A DNA stretch of 36,222 nt, taken from assembly GCA_025928375.1 (NCBI GenBank), contig JAICJP010000005.1, positions 1 to 36,222 on the forward strand. Reading direction: 5' to 3'. Positions 1-8,334 of this stretch are shown here, piece by piece; position 1 is the first letter of the stretch; each line of letters starts with the position of its first letter. The notes under the pieces are model-generated. The model ran no database searches and was not told the DNA's origin. It worked only from the letters and a program-made list of their open reading frames with translations. The translations under genes and the position numbers were made by a program. Origin of the DNA: Candidatus Sulfotelmatobacter sp. (GTDB lineage: Bacteria > Acidobacteriota > Terriglobia > Terriglobales > Acidobacteriaceae).

Positions 1-1
1 G

Positions 2-3000
2 CGCTACTCCGGCGGCGTGATTACGATGAATACAAAGAGCGGCACCAATCAGTACCACGGCCGCCTTTTCGAATACTTCCGAAACCAACTGCTCAATGCC
101 AACAGCTGGTCGAATAACTCGTTGGGGGTGGACCGCCAGGCATTCCACCAGAACAACTACGGCTTGTCGGTCGGCGGGCCGGTGTCGATTCCGCATGTTT
201 ACAACGGCTCGAACCGAACATTTTTCTATTTCGGATGGGAAGGGGAGCGCTATAACACCGGACAAACGGTAACCACGACGGTTCCGACCGCACTGCAGCA
301 GCAAGGCGACTTCTCGCAGACCATCATCGATTTTCCCAACGGGGTGGGCGGCACTCCGGATTACGCTGCCATCTTCGATCCCTTTCACCTGGACGCAAGC
401 GGGAACCGCATGGCCTATGGTTCGGTTCCCGGAGCACCGGTAGGAGCGAACGGATTATCGGGAAGCAAAATCTGCTCGCAGGCGGATATAACAGGCGGGA
501 CCTGCCCGGCTCAGAGCCAGGGTCTCTCGCTCCAGAGCGCGACCTTTGCGCACTACATGGCGCTCTATCCGCAACCGAACAATACGCCGGGAGCAGACGG
601 CTACAGCAACAACCGCCTGGATACCATTGCTGTTACGCGTCCGACCGATCGCTTCTTCCTGCGTATTGATCACAATCTCTCGAACAGCCAGCGCTTCAAT
701 TTGAGCATCAGCCGGACCCACATGAGCAACAACATCCCGGCGCCCTGGCTGCACGCGGCCCGTTCCTACACTTATGATCACGACGTGACCGGCTCTTTGC
801 AGTACAACTGGGTCGCATCGGCAACGTCAATTCTAGATGTGCATCTTGGATTCGGAGTGGCAAAACTTTACAGCGACGGTGTTTCGGGCGATGGATCGCA
901 AGCGGATCCGAACATCGACACCACCACGTGGGGTTTCGATCCGCTGGTCGTGAATAATCCGTCGCGGACCACCAATCAAATTCCTCCGGTACTCAACATT
1001 GCTCAGGTCGGTGCGACTGGATCACCGGCGTTTTCCAACGTAGGAGGATCGCAGTTCGATACCTTTATCAACCAGACCGAGAATGGAACCGTTTCGTTCA
1101 CCAAGGTGATGGGAAGGCACACCATCAAAGTTGGGTACGAGCAGTACTACTACCGCTTTAATGAGAACGGCGGAGATCACACGGGAGTGGCATGGATCAA
1201 CAATGGAGGCGGTTCACAGCAGGATTGGGGGAATCCCAGCGATCCCACGACCGGCTTCCCCCTCGCGGAACTTATGATGGGCTCATCCAAAGTGTTTCAA
1301 TGGGGCAACTGGAACATCTCGCCTTATGGATTCAATGAGGCCGCATATGCGATGGATGACTGGAAGGTCAACCAGAAATTAACGGTGCAAATCGGTCTAC
1401 GCTGGGATCATGACGGCGCGCGCTCACCGAAGAGTTTCGCCCCGGGCCAGTCATCGCCGCTGATGTACGACATTAACGCGAAGAATGTGCTCACACCGAA
1501 CCCTGGTTGGGATTGGAGCCAGGTGACGTCCCAATTGCCGCAACTCGCCGGTCTTCCGGATCCCGCCTGGATTTCGCAGGGAGCCACCGGGCGCATCGTG
1601 CTGCTGCACACGCCCGAGTATCCGCAGAAAAATCTGTACAACACCGACTGGAAGAATTTCCAGCCGCGGCTTGGAATCGCTTACGCAATCAATGACAAGA
1701 CAGTGCTGCATGCCAGCGCCGGCATCATCGATGAAGGCTTGAACGGGCTCTCCACCGACTGGTTCAGCTTCTACTACAACACCATCGTCCTCAACCAGCA
1801 GCCGACGCTCGACAACCAGCACTGGATCAGCGAACTCAGCCCCCAGGATCACGGGTTGGGTACATTCCCGTTGCAAGCTTCCGGCGCTCATCTGGGCTAC
1901 TATCCACCAATCACTACGAATCAGGATTACGGATTTCAGACATTCGGGCAATCGGCGAATCCGAACCAGGGCGGAGCCTCGACGATTAACCATTTCCAAA
2001 GTCCGACGGACTACACATGGGACGTCAGCGTGCAGCGGCAACTGGGCCGCAGTTGGGTAGCGACGGCGGATTACACCGGTGTTCGCGGTGTGCATCTGCT
2101 GATGCCACTCTGGGGATGGAGCCTGAACAATGTTCCGCTCGGTTACTACGCGTCGGGAGCACAGTATGCTAAGACGCATGGTGGAGAGAACATTTTTACT
2201 GCAGAGTCGGTGCCCAATCCGTTCTTTGGGCAATCGCAGACGTTTGCCAGCGAGCCAACGGTTCCTCTGGGGCAGTTAATGGGGCTCTCCCCGCAGTACA
2301 CGAATGTCACACCCGGGCAAGCGACTTGGGGCCGGTCGTTTGCGAATTTCCTCAACTTGCAAATCCAGAGCCGCGGATACCATGGATTAACCTTGCTCGC
2401 CGCTTACAACATTCGCAAGACTCTCACCAATAGCTGGGGAAAGGACATCCAGCACAGCGGTCCGGCGGGCAGGGGCTTGCTGCAGGACCCTCATAACATC
2501 ATGGAAGCGTATGGCGTGGCGGGGTATGAGATGCCACAAACGCTGTTGCTGAATTACTCCTATGAACTGCCGTTCGGCCGTGGCCGACAGTTTATGAACC
2601 GGCACGATACCATGGGCGCCAAGATCCTGGACCAGGTCATCGGTGGCTGGAGCATCGCGGGTGTGAGTACGTGGAATCCGAAAGGCACTCCTGTGCTGAT
2701 GCCGGATGTTTCTGGCGGTGTAACTGCTCCGGGAGCGGCCTTGCGCTACTCGCTGGCGCCGGGGGTTAAGGTGGTGCAGTCGAAGGATTACTCGGCGGCG
2801 CTGGCGAATCCGAACACCGGGACGTTTATGTCCAGCAGTCCGAAGCCGGTGCTGAACTCTGCGGCATTCGTTCAGACGGCGCCTTTCACGCTCAGTAATG
2901 CTGCGTTCGTTTTTCCGAACGTGCGAAATCCCGGGGCGTTCTACACCGATGCGACCTTGCTCAAGAAGTTTCCCCTTTCTGCGGAGGGATCGCGATACTT

Positions 3001-3163
3001 CGAGCTTCGACTGGAGGCACAGAACGTCTTCAACCACGCGAACTTCAACCAGATCGATAACAATCCGACCGATGCCACGTTCGGGGCCGTGCTGGGAAAG
3101 GGCGGTCTAACGGGCGAAACTAACCAGCGCATTATGCAGGTCGGAGCGCGCTTCTTCTTCTAA
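2..3163 (+). CDS. TonB-dependent receptor (Acidobacteria-type, Oar-like), 5' truncated by window edge
   Basis: Open frame continues upstream of the listed GTG at 17 to the window edge; plug-domain-like motif 'YSGGVITMNTKSGTNQYHGRLFEYFRN'; beta-barrel-like sequence ending '...NQRIMQVGARFFF' with terminal Phe. Confidence 0.9.
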   Translation, partial: RYSGGVITMNTKSGTNQYHGRLFEYFRNQLLNANSWSNNSLGVDRQAFHQNNYGLSVGGPVSIPHVYNGSNRTFFYFGWEGERYNTGQTVTTTVPTALQQQGDFSQTIIDFPNGVGGTPDYAAIFDPFHLDASGNRMAYGSVPGAPVGANGLSGSKICSQADITGGTCPAQSQGLSLQSATFAHYMALYPQPNNTPGADGYSNNRLDTIAVTRPTDRFFLRIDHNLSNSQRFNLSISRTHMSNNIPAPWLHAARSYTYDHDVTGSLQYNWVASATSILDVHLGFGVAKLYSDGVSGDGSQADPNIDTTTWGFDPLVVNNPSRTTNQIPPVLNIAQVGATGSPAFSNVGGSQFDTFINQTENGTVSFTKVMGRHTIKVGYEQYYYRFNENGGDHTGVAWINNGGGSQQDWGNPSDPTTGFPLAELMMGSSKVFQWGNWNISPYGFNEAAYAMDDWKVNQKLTVQIGLRWDHDGARSPKSFAPGQSSPLMYDINAKNVLTPNPGWDWSQVTSQLPQLAGLPDPAWISQGATGRIVLLHTPEYPQKNLYNTDWKNFQPRLGIAYAINDKTVLHASAGIIDEGLNGLSTDWFSFYYNTIVLNQQPTLDNQHWISELSPQDHGLGTFPLQASGAHLGYYPPITTNQDYGFQTFGQSANPNQGGASTINHFQSPTDYTWDVSVQRQLGRSWVATADYTGVRGVHLLMPLWGWSLNNVPLGYYASGAQYAKTHGGENIFTAESVPNPFFGQSQTFASEPTVPLGQLMGLSPQYTNVTPGQATWGRSFANFLNLQIQSRGYHGLTLLAAYNIRKTLTNSWGKDIQHSGPAGRGLLQDPHNIMEAYGVAGYEMPQTLLLNYSYELPFGRGRQFMNRHDTMGAKILDQVIGGWSIAGVSTWNPKGTPVLMPDVSGGVTAPGAALRYSLAPGVKVVQSKDYSAALANPNTGTFMSSSPKPVLNSAAFVQTAPFTLSNAAFVFPNVRNPGAFYTDATLLKKFPLSAEGSRYFELRLEAQNVFNHANFNQIDNNPTDATFGAVLGKGGLTGETNQRIMQVGARFFF

Positions 3164-3175
3164 GCATGTGCGGGG

Positions 3176-3196
3176 CCGGATCGTCCAATGATCCGG
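3176..3196 (+). terminator. Intergenic hairpin CCGGATC-N7-GATCCGG between receptor and GH36 (possible weak terminator/attenuator)
   Basis: Perfect 7-bp stem, 7-nt loop, followed by pyrimidine-rich 'ttctgccttcctt' but no true U-tract. Confidence 0.35.
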
Positions 3197-3225
3197 TTCT
3201 GCCTTCCTTGCGGAGCCCAGACCTA

Positions 3226-5394
3226 ATGTCCAGAAAAACCCGCGCCGGCGCTCTGGTTTCGCTTCTCTTCGTTTCGCTTTGCACACTGGCGCAAAACAAG
3301 GCGCAACTCCGAACTAGCGACACGGAAATAACGCTCGAAGCTTCGGACGACGCTCCTCGTCTGACGAAATTCGCTTTTCCCGGGCAACCTGAATGGCAGA
3401 ACCGGAACTCGGAGGCGCTGATCCCGTTCGTTGTGATTGAGGGACAGCAGACGCCCTGCGCGTGGAAACTCAATTCCGAAGCCAGCAAGGTAAGCGAACA
3501 TCAGGTTGTCTTCGTGTACGAGTCTCAGTCGCCGCATTTGCGGTTGAGTTGGGAGTGGCGTACTCGGCAGACGTTCGGTCCTCTCGAGCACCAGATTCGC
3601 ATCGAAAACCTGGACACCCGCGAAATCTGGATTCCCATGCAGGATGCTCTGGCCGTCGACTGGCAGGTTGACGCCAAACAGCCATTGCAGCAGATCTTCG
3701 TGGAAAAAGGCGCGAATACGCCTTCGAACATAGGGACGCACGACGTTCCAATCGCCGATGGATTTCACTGGACAGGCACATCAAGCACCTACGGGGACCT
3801 GTTTGAGAACCAGCCGCGTGAAATCATTCCGTGGACGTTGGTGCAGAGAAATGATTCGGCACACAGTGGCTGGTATGGCGGCATTGAGTTCAGCGGACGA
3901 ACTCGCATTTCTATCAAACGCGAAAAGGATTCGCTCAAAGCCGTCTTCGGCCTCAATCCCGACCCGGGTCCGTTTCACAGTCGCCTGAAGCCCGGTGAGA
4001 CGTTCGAATCCCCCATCGTTTTCTTCGGAGGATTCCGCGATGGTCCGGACGGGGCGGGAAACATCCTGCGCCCCTGGGTGCGCGCCGTGCTCGGGAACCC
4101 GGAAACCTGGAAAGATCCCAACTACCCGCTGGTCGTGAACAACAGTTGGGGCGGAGGCATGCAGGTCAACGAAGAGATTGCCGAGCGCATGATTCGCGAC
4201 TCCGCCGAGCTCGGCGTAGACATGTTTCACATTGATGCCGGATGGTTTCGCGATGTAGGCGATTGGTATCCGAATCCGCAGAAATTTCCGCGAGGTCTTG
4301 CGGTAATCTCCGATGACGCACACAAGCATGGATTGAAATTCGGTATCTGGGTGGACTGGACGCAAGCCGGATTATCCACGCAGCCGGGAGCACTGAACGC
4401 GCGCGATCCCAAGGTGCGCGACTGGATGGTTACCGACATTCCCGCGGATTGGAAGCCGGAGCCCTTTAAAGGTCAGACCATCGATATCGGAGATCCAGAA
4501 GCCAAGCAGTGGGCCGAGCATGAGGTGGACCGCATCATTACCGATTATCACCTCGACATGCTGGAACACGATGGTTATCTAGTGGCGCATGGCTGTGACC
4601 GCACCGATCATCCGCATGCGGCACCCGATCCGCTGAACAAATGTGTGTACAAAAGTTCCGGCGCATACTTTGTGGATAGCACGAACTCCACCGACGTGAG
4701 TTATCACGCGGTGCGCGCCTATTACGAGATCTATTCGGAGATGCGTAGGAAGCATCCCGGACTGTTGCTCGAGATCTGCAACGATGGCGGACGCATGGTC
4801 GACTTCGGGACCGCGGCGCACGGGGACTATTTTTCAATCACCGACACCTATGATCCACTCTCAAACCGGCGCGCGTTTTACGACACCAGCCACGTCCTCC
4901 CAGCTGCCATGCTGGAAAGCTACGTGGAGAAGTGGCCGACGCCGCGCATCGAAAATTTCCGGTACATGCTGCGCAGCGGCATGATGGGCTGGCTCACGAT
5001 CATGCTCGATACCAGTGCCTGGTCCGCCGAACAACATGCCGAAGCCAAAGAAGAAATCGATCTGTACAAGAAAGAACTTCGTGGCCTGATTCGCGATGGC
5101 AGCCTCTATCATGTCTCGCCTCGTCCCGATGGAGTTCACTGGGATGGAATTGAATACTGGGATGCGGCACGAAAGAAGGGCGTAGTGTACGCTTTCCGCG
5201 GCAGCAGCGAGGCAGAAGAGACACACGCATTTATGCTGCAAGGTCTTGATACCACCGCTCGTTATCGCGTCAAGTTCCACGATAGAGGGGCTGCCGAAAC
5301 CGCAACTGGCCGGGATCTGATGGGCGCCGGGCTCAAACTTACGCTGAGCCAGCCCAACAGTTCAGAGCTGGTCTTCATCGAACTTGCAAAGTAG
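3226..5394 (+). CDS. Secreted GH36/GH27-like alpha-galactosidase
   Basis: ORF 3166-5394; preferred start ATG 3226 gives signal peptide MSRKTRAGALVSLLFVSLCTLAQ; motifs 'VNNSWGGGMQVNEE', 'DMFHIDAGWFRDVGDWYPNPQKFPRGL', 'HGLKFGIWVDW' typical of clan GH-D. Confidence 0.85.
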   Translation: MSRKTRAGALVSLLFVSLCTLAQNKAQLRTSDTEITLEASDDAPRLTKFAFPGQPEWQNRNSEALIPFVVIEGQQTPCAWKLNSEASKVSEHQVVFVYESQSPHLRLSWEWRTRQTFGPLEHQIRIENLDTREIWIPMQDALAVDWQVDAKQPLQQIFVEKGANTPSNIGTHDVPIADGFHWTGTSSTYGDLFENQPREIIPWTLVQRNDSAHSGWYGGIEFSGRTRISIKREKDSLKAVFGLNPDPGPFHSRLKPGETFESPIVFFGGFRDGPDGAGNILRPWVRAVLGNPETWKDPNYPLVVNNSWGGGMQVNEEIAERMIRDSAELGVDMFHIDAGWFRDVGDWYPNPQKFPRGLAVISDDAHKHGLKFGIWVDWTQAGLSTQPGALNARDPKVRDWMVTDIPADWKPEPFKGQTIDIGDPEAKQWAEHEVDRIITDYHLDMLEHDGYLVAHGCDRTDHPHAAPDPLNKCVYKSSGAYFVDSTNSTDVSYHAVRAYYEIYSEMRRKHPGLLLEICNDGGRMVDFGTAAHGDYFSITDTYDPLSNRRAFYDTSHVLPAAMLESYVEKWPTPRIENFRYMLRSGMMGWLTIMLDTSAWSAEQHAEAKEEIDLYKKELRGLIRDGSLYHVSPRPDGVHWDGIEYWDAARKKGVVYAFRGSSEAEETHAFMLQGLDTTARYRVKFHDRGAAETATGRDLMGAGLKLTLSQPNSSELVFIELAK

Positions 5395-5416
5395 CACACG
5401 GAGAAAGTGGTAAGGG

Positions 5417-6220
5417 ATGTCGCTGATGGATAGGAGCAACGGTTCGGGTCGCCTGCCTGGCCGAGTGGCCCTGATTACGGGAGGCGCGCAGGGCATCGGG
5501 CGAGCCATTGCCGCCCTTTTTCAGCGCGAGGGTGCCTGCGTTTTCATACTGGACTGCGATAGCAAAGCGGGCAGCCATACTGCAGCAGAGTTGACTGCGC
5601 GGAATTCATCCTTGCCGGTCAGGTTCATCGCCGCCGACTTGGGAAAACCTGCCGAGATTCAAAACGCGGTGCGAGCCATGCAACAGTTTCATGATCACGT
5701 CGACATCCTGGTGAACAATGCAGGCATTGAACTCGACAAAACCCTGAACACTCTGACTTTTGCCGATTGGGATCTGGTGATGAACGTGAACCTGCGCGGC
5801 GCCTTCCTGCTGGCCAAAGAACTGCTTCCGTTCTTCCCGCCATCTGGAGCCAGCATCGTGAATATCAGCTCGGTTCATGCGAGTCATGCCTTCCCGGATT
5901 CCATTCCCTACGCCTGCTCGAAAGCGGCAATGGTCGCGCTTACTCGCAATCTAGCTCTGGACTTGGCCAGCCGGCATATACGCGTGAATTGCATTTGCCC
6001 GGGGTACATCGATACGCGTCTCTGGGAGCACTATCTTCAGAGTTCGGCCAACCCCGCCCAGGTGGCGCAACAGACCGCGGCTCTCCATCCTGTGGGGCGC
6101 CGCGGGGTCCCGAACGATGTAGCCGAAGCCGCTGTATTCCTCGCGTCGGACAGTTCTGCTTTCATCACCGGAACTGACCTGGTCGTAGACGGAGGACTTA
6201 CGGTTCGCGCCCATCCCTAG
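5417..6220 (+). CDS. SDR-family NAD(P)-dependent oxidoreductase
   Basis: TGGAQGIG cofactor motif, NNAG, YACSK catalytic YxxxK, C-terminal 'ITGTDLVVDGGLTV'; start could also be ATG 5426. Confidence 0.92.
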   Translation: MSLMDRSNGSGRLPGRVALITGGAQGIGRAIAALFQREGACVFILDCDSKAGSHTAAELTARNSSLPVRFIAADLGKPAEIQNAVRAMQQFHDHVDILVNNAGIELDKTLNTLTFADWDLVMNVNLRGAFLLAKELLPFFPPSGASIVNISSVHASHAFPDSIPYACSKAAMVALTRNLALDLASRHIRVNCICPGYIDTRLWEHYLQSSANPAQVAQQTAALHPVGRRGVPNDVAEAAVFLASDSSAFITGTDLVVDGGLTVRAHP

Positions 6221-6304
6221 AGCGAAATTTCATTGCTTCAGTTGAAATAACGATGGTTGCTGTCGTTTTAAGCATGAACTCCGCCAAGTGTTTGTACTAA
6301 AATC

Positions 6305-6324
6305 GCTCCCCGTCTGGGGGGAGC
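6305..6324 (+). promoter_or_regulatory. Hairpin GCTCCCC-GTCTGG-GGGGAGC ending just before the GTG start of the regulator gene
   Basis: Perfect 7-bp stem, 6-nt loop; contains the only purine-rich SD-like stretch (GGGGGGAG) next to GTG 6326. Confidence 0.5.
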
Positions 6325-6325
6325 T

Positions 6326-8245
6326 GTGAAAAAAGCATCGACCGCATTGAGCGGCGCGTTGAAAGGTGAATTCCGGAAAGACCTCGAGCTGTTCAAGCAC
6401 TTTCTTCTTCTTCTGAACGACACCAGTCCAATTCGCAATGTGGAATTAATGTGGCACGAAGAGGGCGAAGAACTTGATCCCACGAAAGTGAAATTCAAGA
6501 GCCGCGTCGGCACAGAGGACGCGCTGGTCCAACTCCAGCCTGCCGGAAGCCCTGAGGGAAACCGGCTTTCTCCCAGCACATTGTTCTGCGATCTGGTTCA
6601 CGGATTCGGCGCGCATGAGGAAGAAACCTGCGCTCGTTCCGATGTTCCGGCTAAACATCGATGCCGGGCCACAGGGTGTACCCAGGTTTATTCCTGTCAC
6701 GTGGGTCTGACGGACATTGCGGTGCCGGTGATCTGCGATGGTGATTATCTGGGGACGTTGTTCTCGGGGCAGGTTCTGACCACTCCTCCTACGGCGCAAG
6801 GCTTCAAGGTGGTGCGCGAGACCTTGTCCGGACAGAAACACATCAACTTGAGCAGCCTCGAAGATGCTTATTACCGGGTTCCGGTCGTTACTCAGGCGCA
6901 AGTCGCAGAGAGCGTCAGAATCCTGGAACTGTTTGCGCGATATATTTCGAATTCCTGGAAACGCCTGCAACTCATCAGCGAATCGCAACGGCAGCAAGAC
7001 CGCGAGCTGAGCCTTGATCGTAAGGAACTGGCATCGATTTTACTTTCGGGAGAAATCGGCGACCTTGAAGAACTGAAGCATCTGGCGCGTCGAGCGGGAT
7101 TGCAGAGGATTCCGGACCGTGTTCTGGTGCTACAGATCGAGCAACTGGCGGCGGAAGCAGCGCGCCAGACAACAGTGCCAACACTGAATCGGATTTCTCA
7201 CGTCGTAGAGGATTGGTCTCAGAGTCTGCCGGATTCGCTGGCGACAGTGGTCCGTCCTGGGGAGATATGCATTTTCACCAGCCAGGAAGTTCGCAACCGC
7301 AGCCACGAGCGGCTTACGTTGCAGGAAATGGCGGAAAGCATTCTGGGCAAGGTGCGATCGCAATATCGCGCAAGCGTGCGTATCGGGATCAGCGAGGAGC
7401 ATCGCCAGCCGGGGGAATTGCTCAAAGCCTACCAGGAAGCCTGTGCGGCGCTGGACGAGGGCGGTTCGAGCGTTTCGTTCTATAGCGACCCGATGCCGCA
7501 GAAAGCCCAGGTCGCGGATGTAATGGCACGATTGCTGAAAGCGTTCCGGCAGGGCAGCAATGTGTCGACGGCATTGCGGGAATTTCTCGCACTGGCCATG
7601 CCGACGGATCATTCGGCGGGCGAGATTCAGCAGTCACGCGCGATGCTCACCTGGGCCATCGAGCACATGGCGCTTGAAACTCTGAGCTCCGGCATCGATG
7701 GTCTTCAGATCCAGATGGCGAAACAAAAAGCCACCAGCGGCGTCTTACATGCTCCCAGTCCGTTCGCGGCGGGTGAGGCATTTCGCCGCTTTGCCGATCT
7801 GATCTCTGAACAAATGGCAACCGCGTTCAGCCAGCGTGAACACAAAATTGTTCTGGCGGTCAGCCGGGTGGTGGAAGAGCGCGGCGCGGCCCATGTCAGC
7901 ATTCAGGATCTTGCCGATGCGGTTCATCTCTCATGTGGACATTTGAGCCGGGTGTTCCGCAAGACGACGGGAATCACGCTGGAGCAATACCTCATTCAGC
8001 AGCGCGTGGAGCTTGCCAAGCGTGCATTGCTGGATCCGCGGCTGAACGTGGCGGAGGTGGCCGAGCGCTGCGGGTTTTGTAATCCCGCGTATTTTGCCTC
8101 GGTTTTCAAGAAGCACGTGAAATGTACGCCGCGCGAGTTTGCCAGCCAGCCGCATCGTTGGGAACCGGCAGTTACATCACCGCTCTGGCCCGCTATGGCC
8201 GGAGCAGTAGCGCCAAGGTCCGAGCGAGTGCCGGGATCAGACTAG
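6326..8245 (+). CDS. AraC-family transcriptional regulator with N-terminal PocR-type sensory domain
   Basis: PocR-like Cys-rich segment 'LFCDLVHGFGAHEEETCARSDVPAKHRCRATGCTQVYSCHVGLTDIAVPV..GDYLGTLFSGQV'; C-terminal double HTH 'VHLSCGHLSRVFRKTTGITLEQYLIQQRVELAKRALLDPRLNVAEVAERCGFCNPAYFASVFKKHVKCTPREF'. Confidence 0.9.
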   Translation: MKKASTALSGALKGEFRKDLELFKHFLLLLNDTSPIRNVELMWHEEGEELDPTKVKFKSRVGTEDALVQLQPAGSPEGNRLSPSTLFCDLVHGFGAHEEETCARSDVPAKHRCRATGCTQVYSCHVGLTDIAVPVICDGDYLGTLFSGQVLTTPPTAQGFKVVRETLSGQKHINLSSLEDAYYRVPVVTQAQVAESVRILELFARYISNSWKRLQLISESQRQQDRELSLDRKELASILLSGEIGDLEELKHLARRAGLQRIPDRVLVLQIEQLAAEAARQTTVPTLNRISHVVEDWSQSLPDSLATVVRPGEICIFTSQEVRNRSHERLTLQEMAESILGKVRSQYRASVRIGISEEHRQPGELLKAYQEACAALDEGGSSVSFYSDPMPQKAQVADVMARLLKAFRQGSNVSTALREFLALAMPTDHSAGEIQQSRAMLTWAIEHMALETLSSGIDGLQIQMAKQKATSGVLHAPSPFAAGEAFRRFADLISEQMATAFSQREHKIVLAVSRVVEERGAAHVSIQDLADAVHLSCGHLSRVFRKTTGITLEQYLIQQRVELAKRALLDPRLNVAEVAERCGFCNPAYFASVFKKHVKCTPREFASQPHRWEPAVTSPLWPAMAGAVAPRSERVPGSD

Positions 8246-8334
8246 CCGGTTCCTCAGGATGGGAGCTGGAACTTTGCCACCTGATGAAGCATTCGCGCGG
8301 AATCAGAGTTTTCCTGGCCACGTAGGTAGAGGGA

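Noticed and set aside
1451-2233. 260-aa antisense ORF opposite the TonB receptor
   Set aside because: No motif recognised; composition typical of antisense shadow
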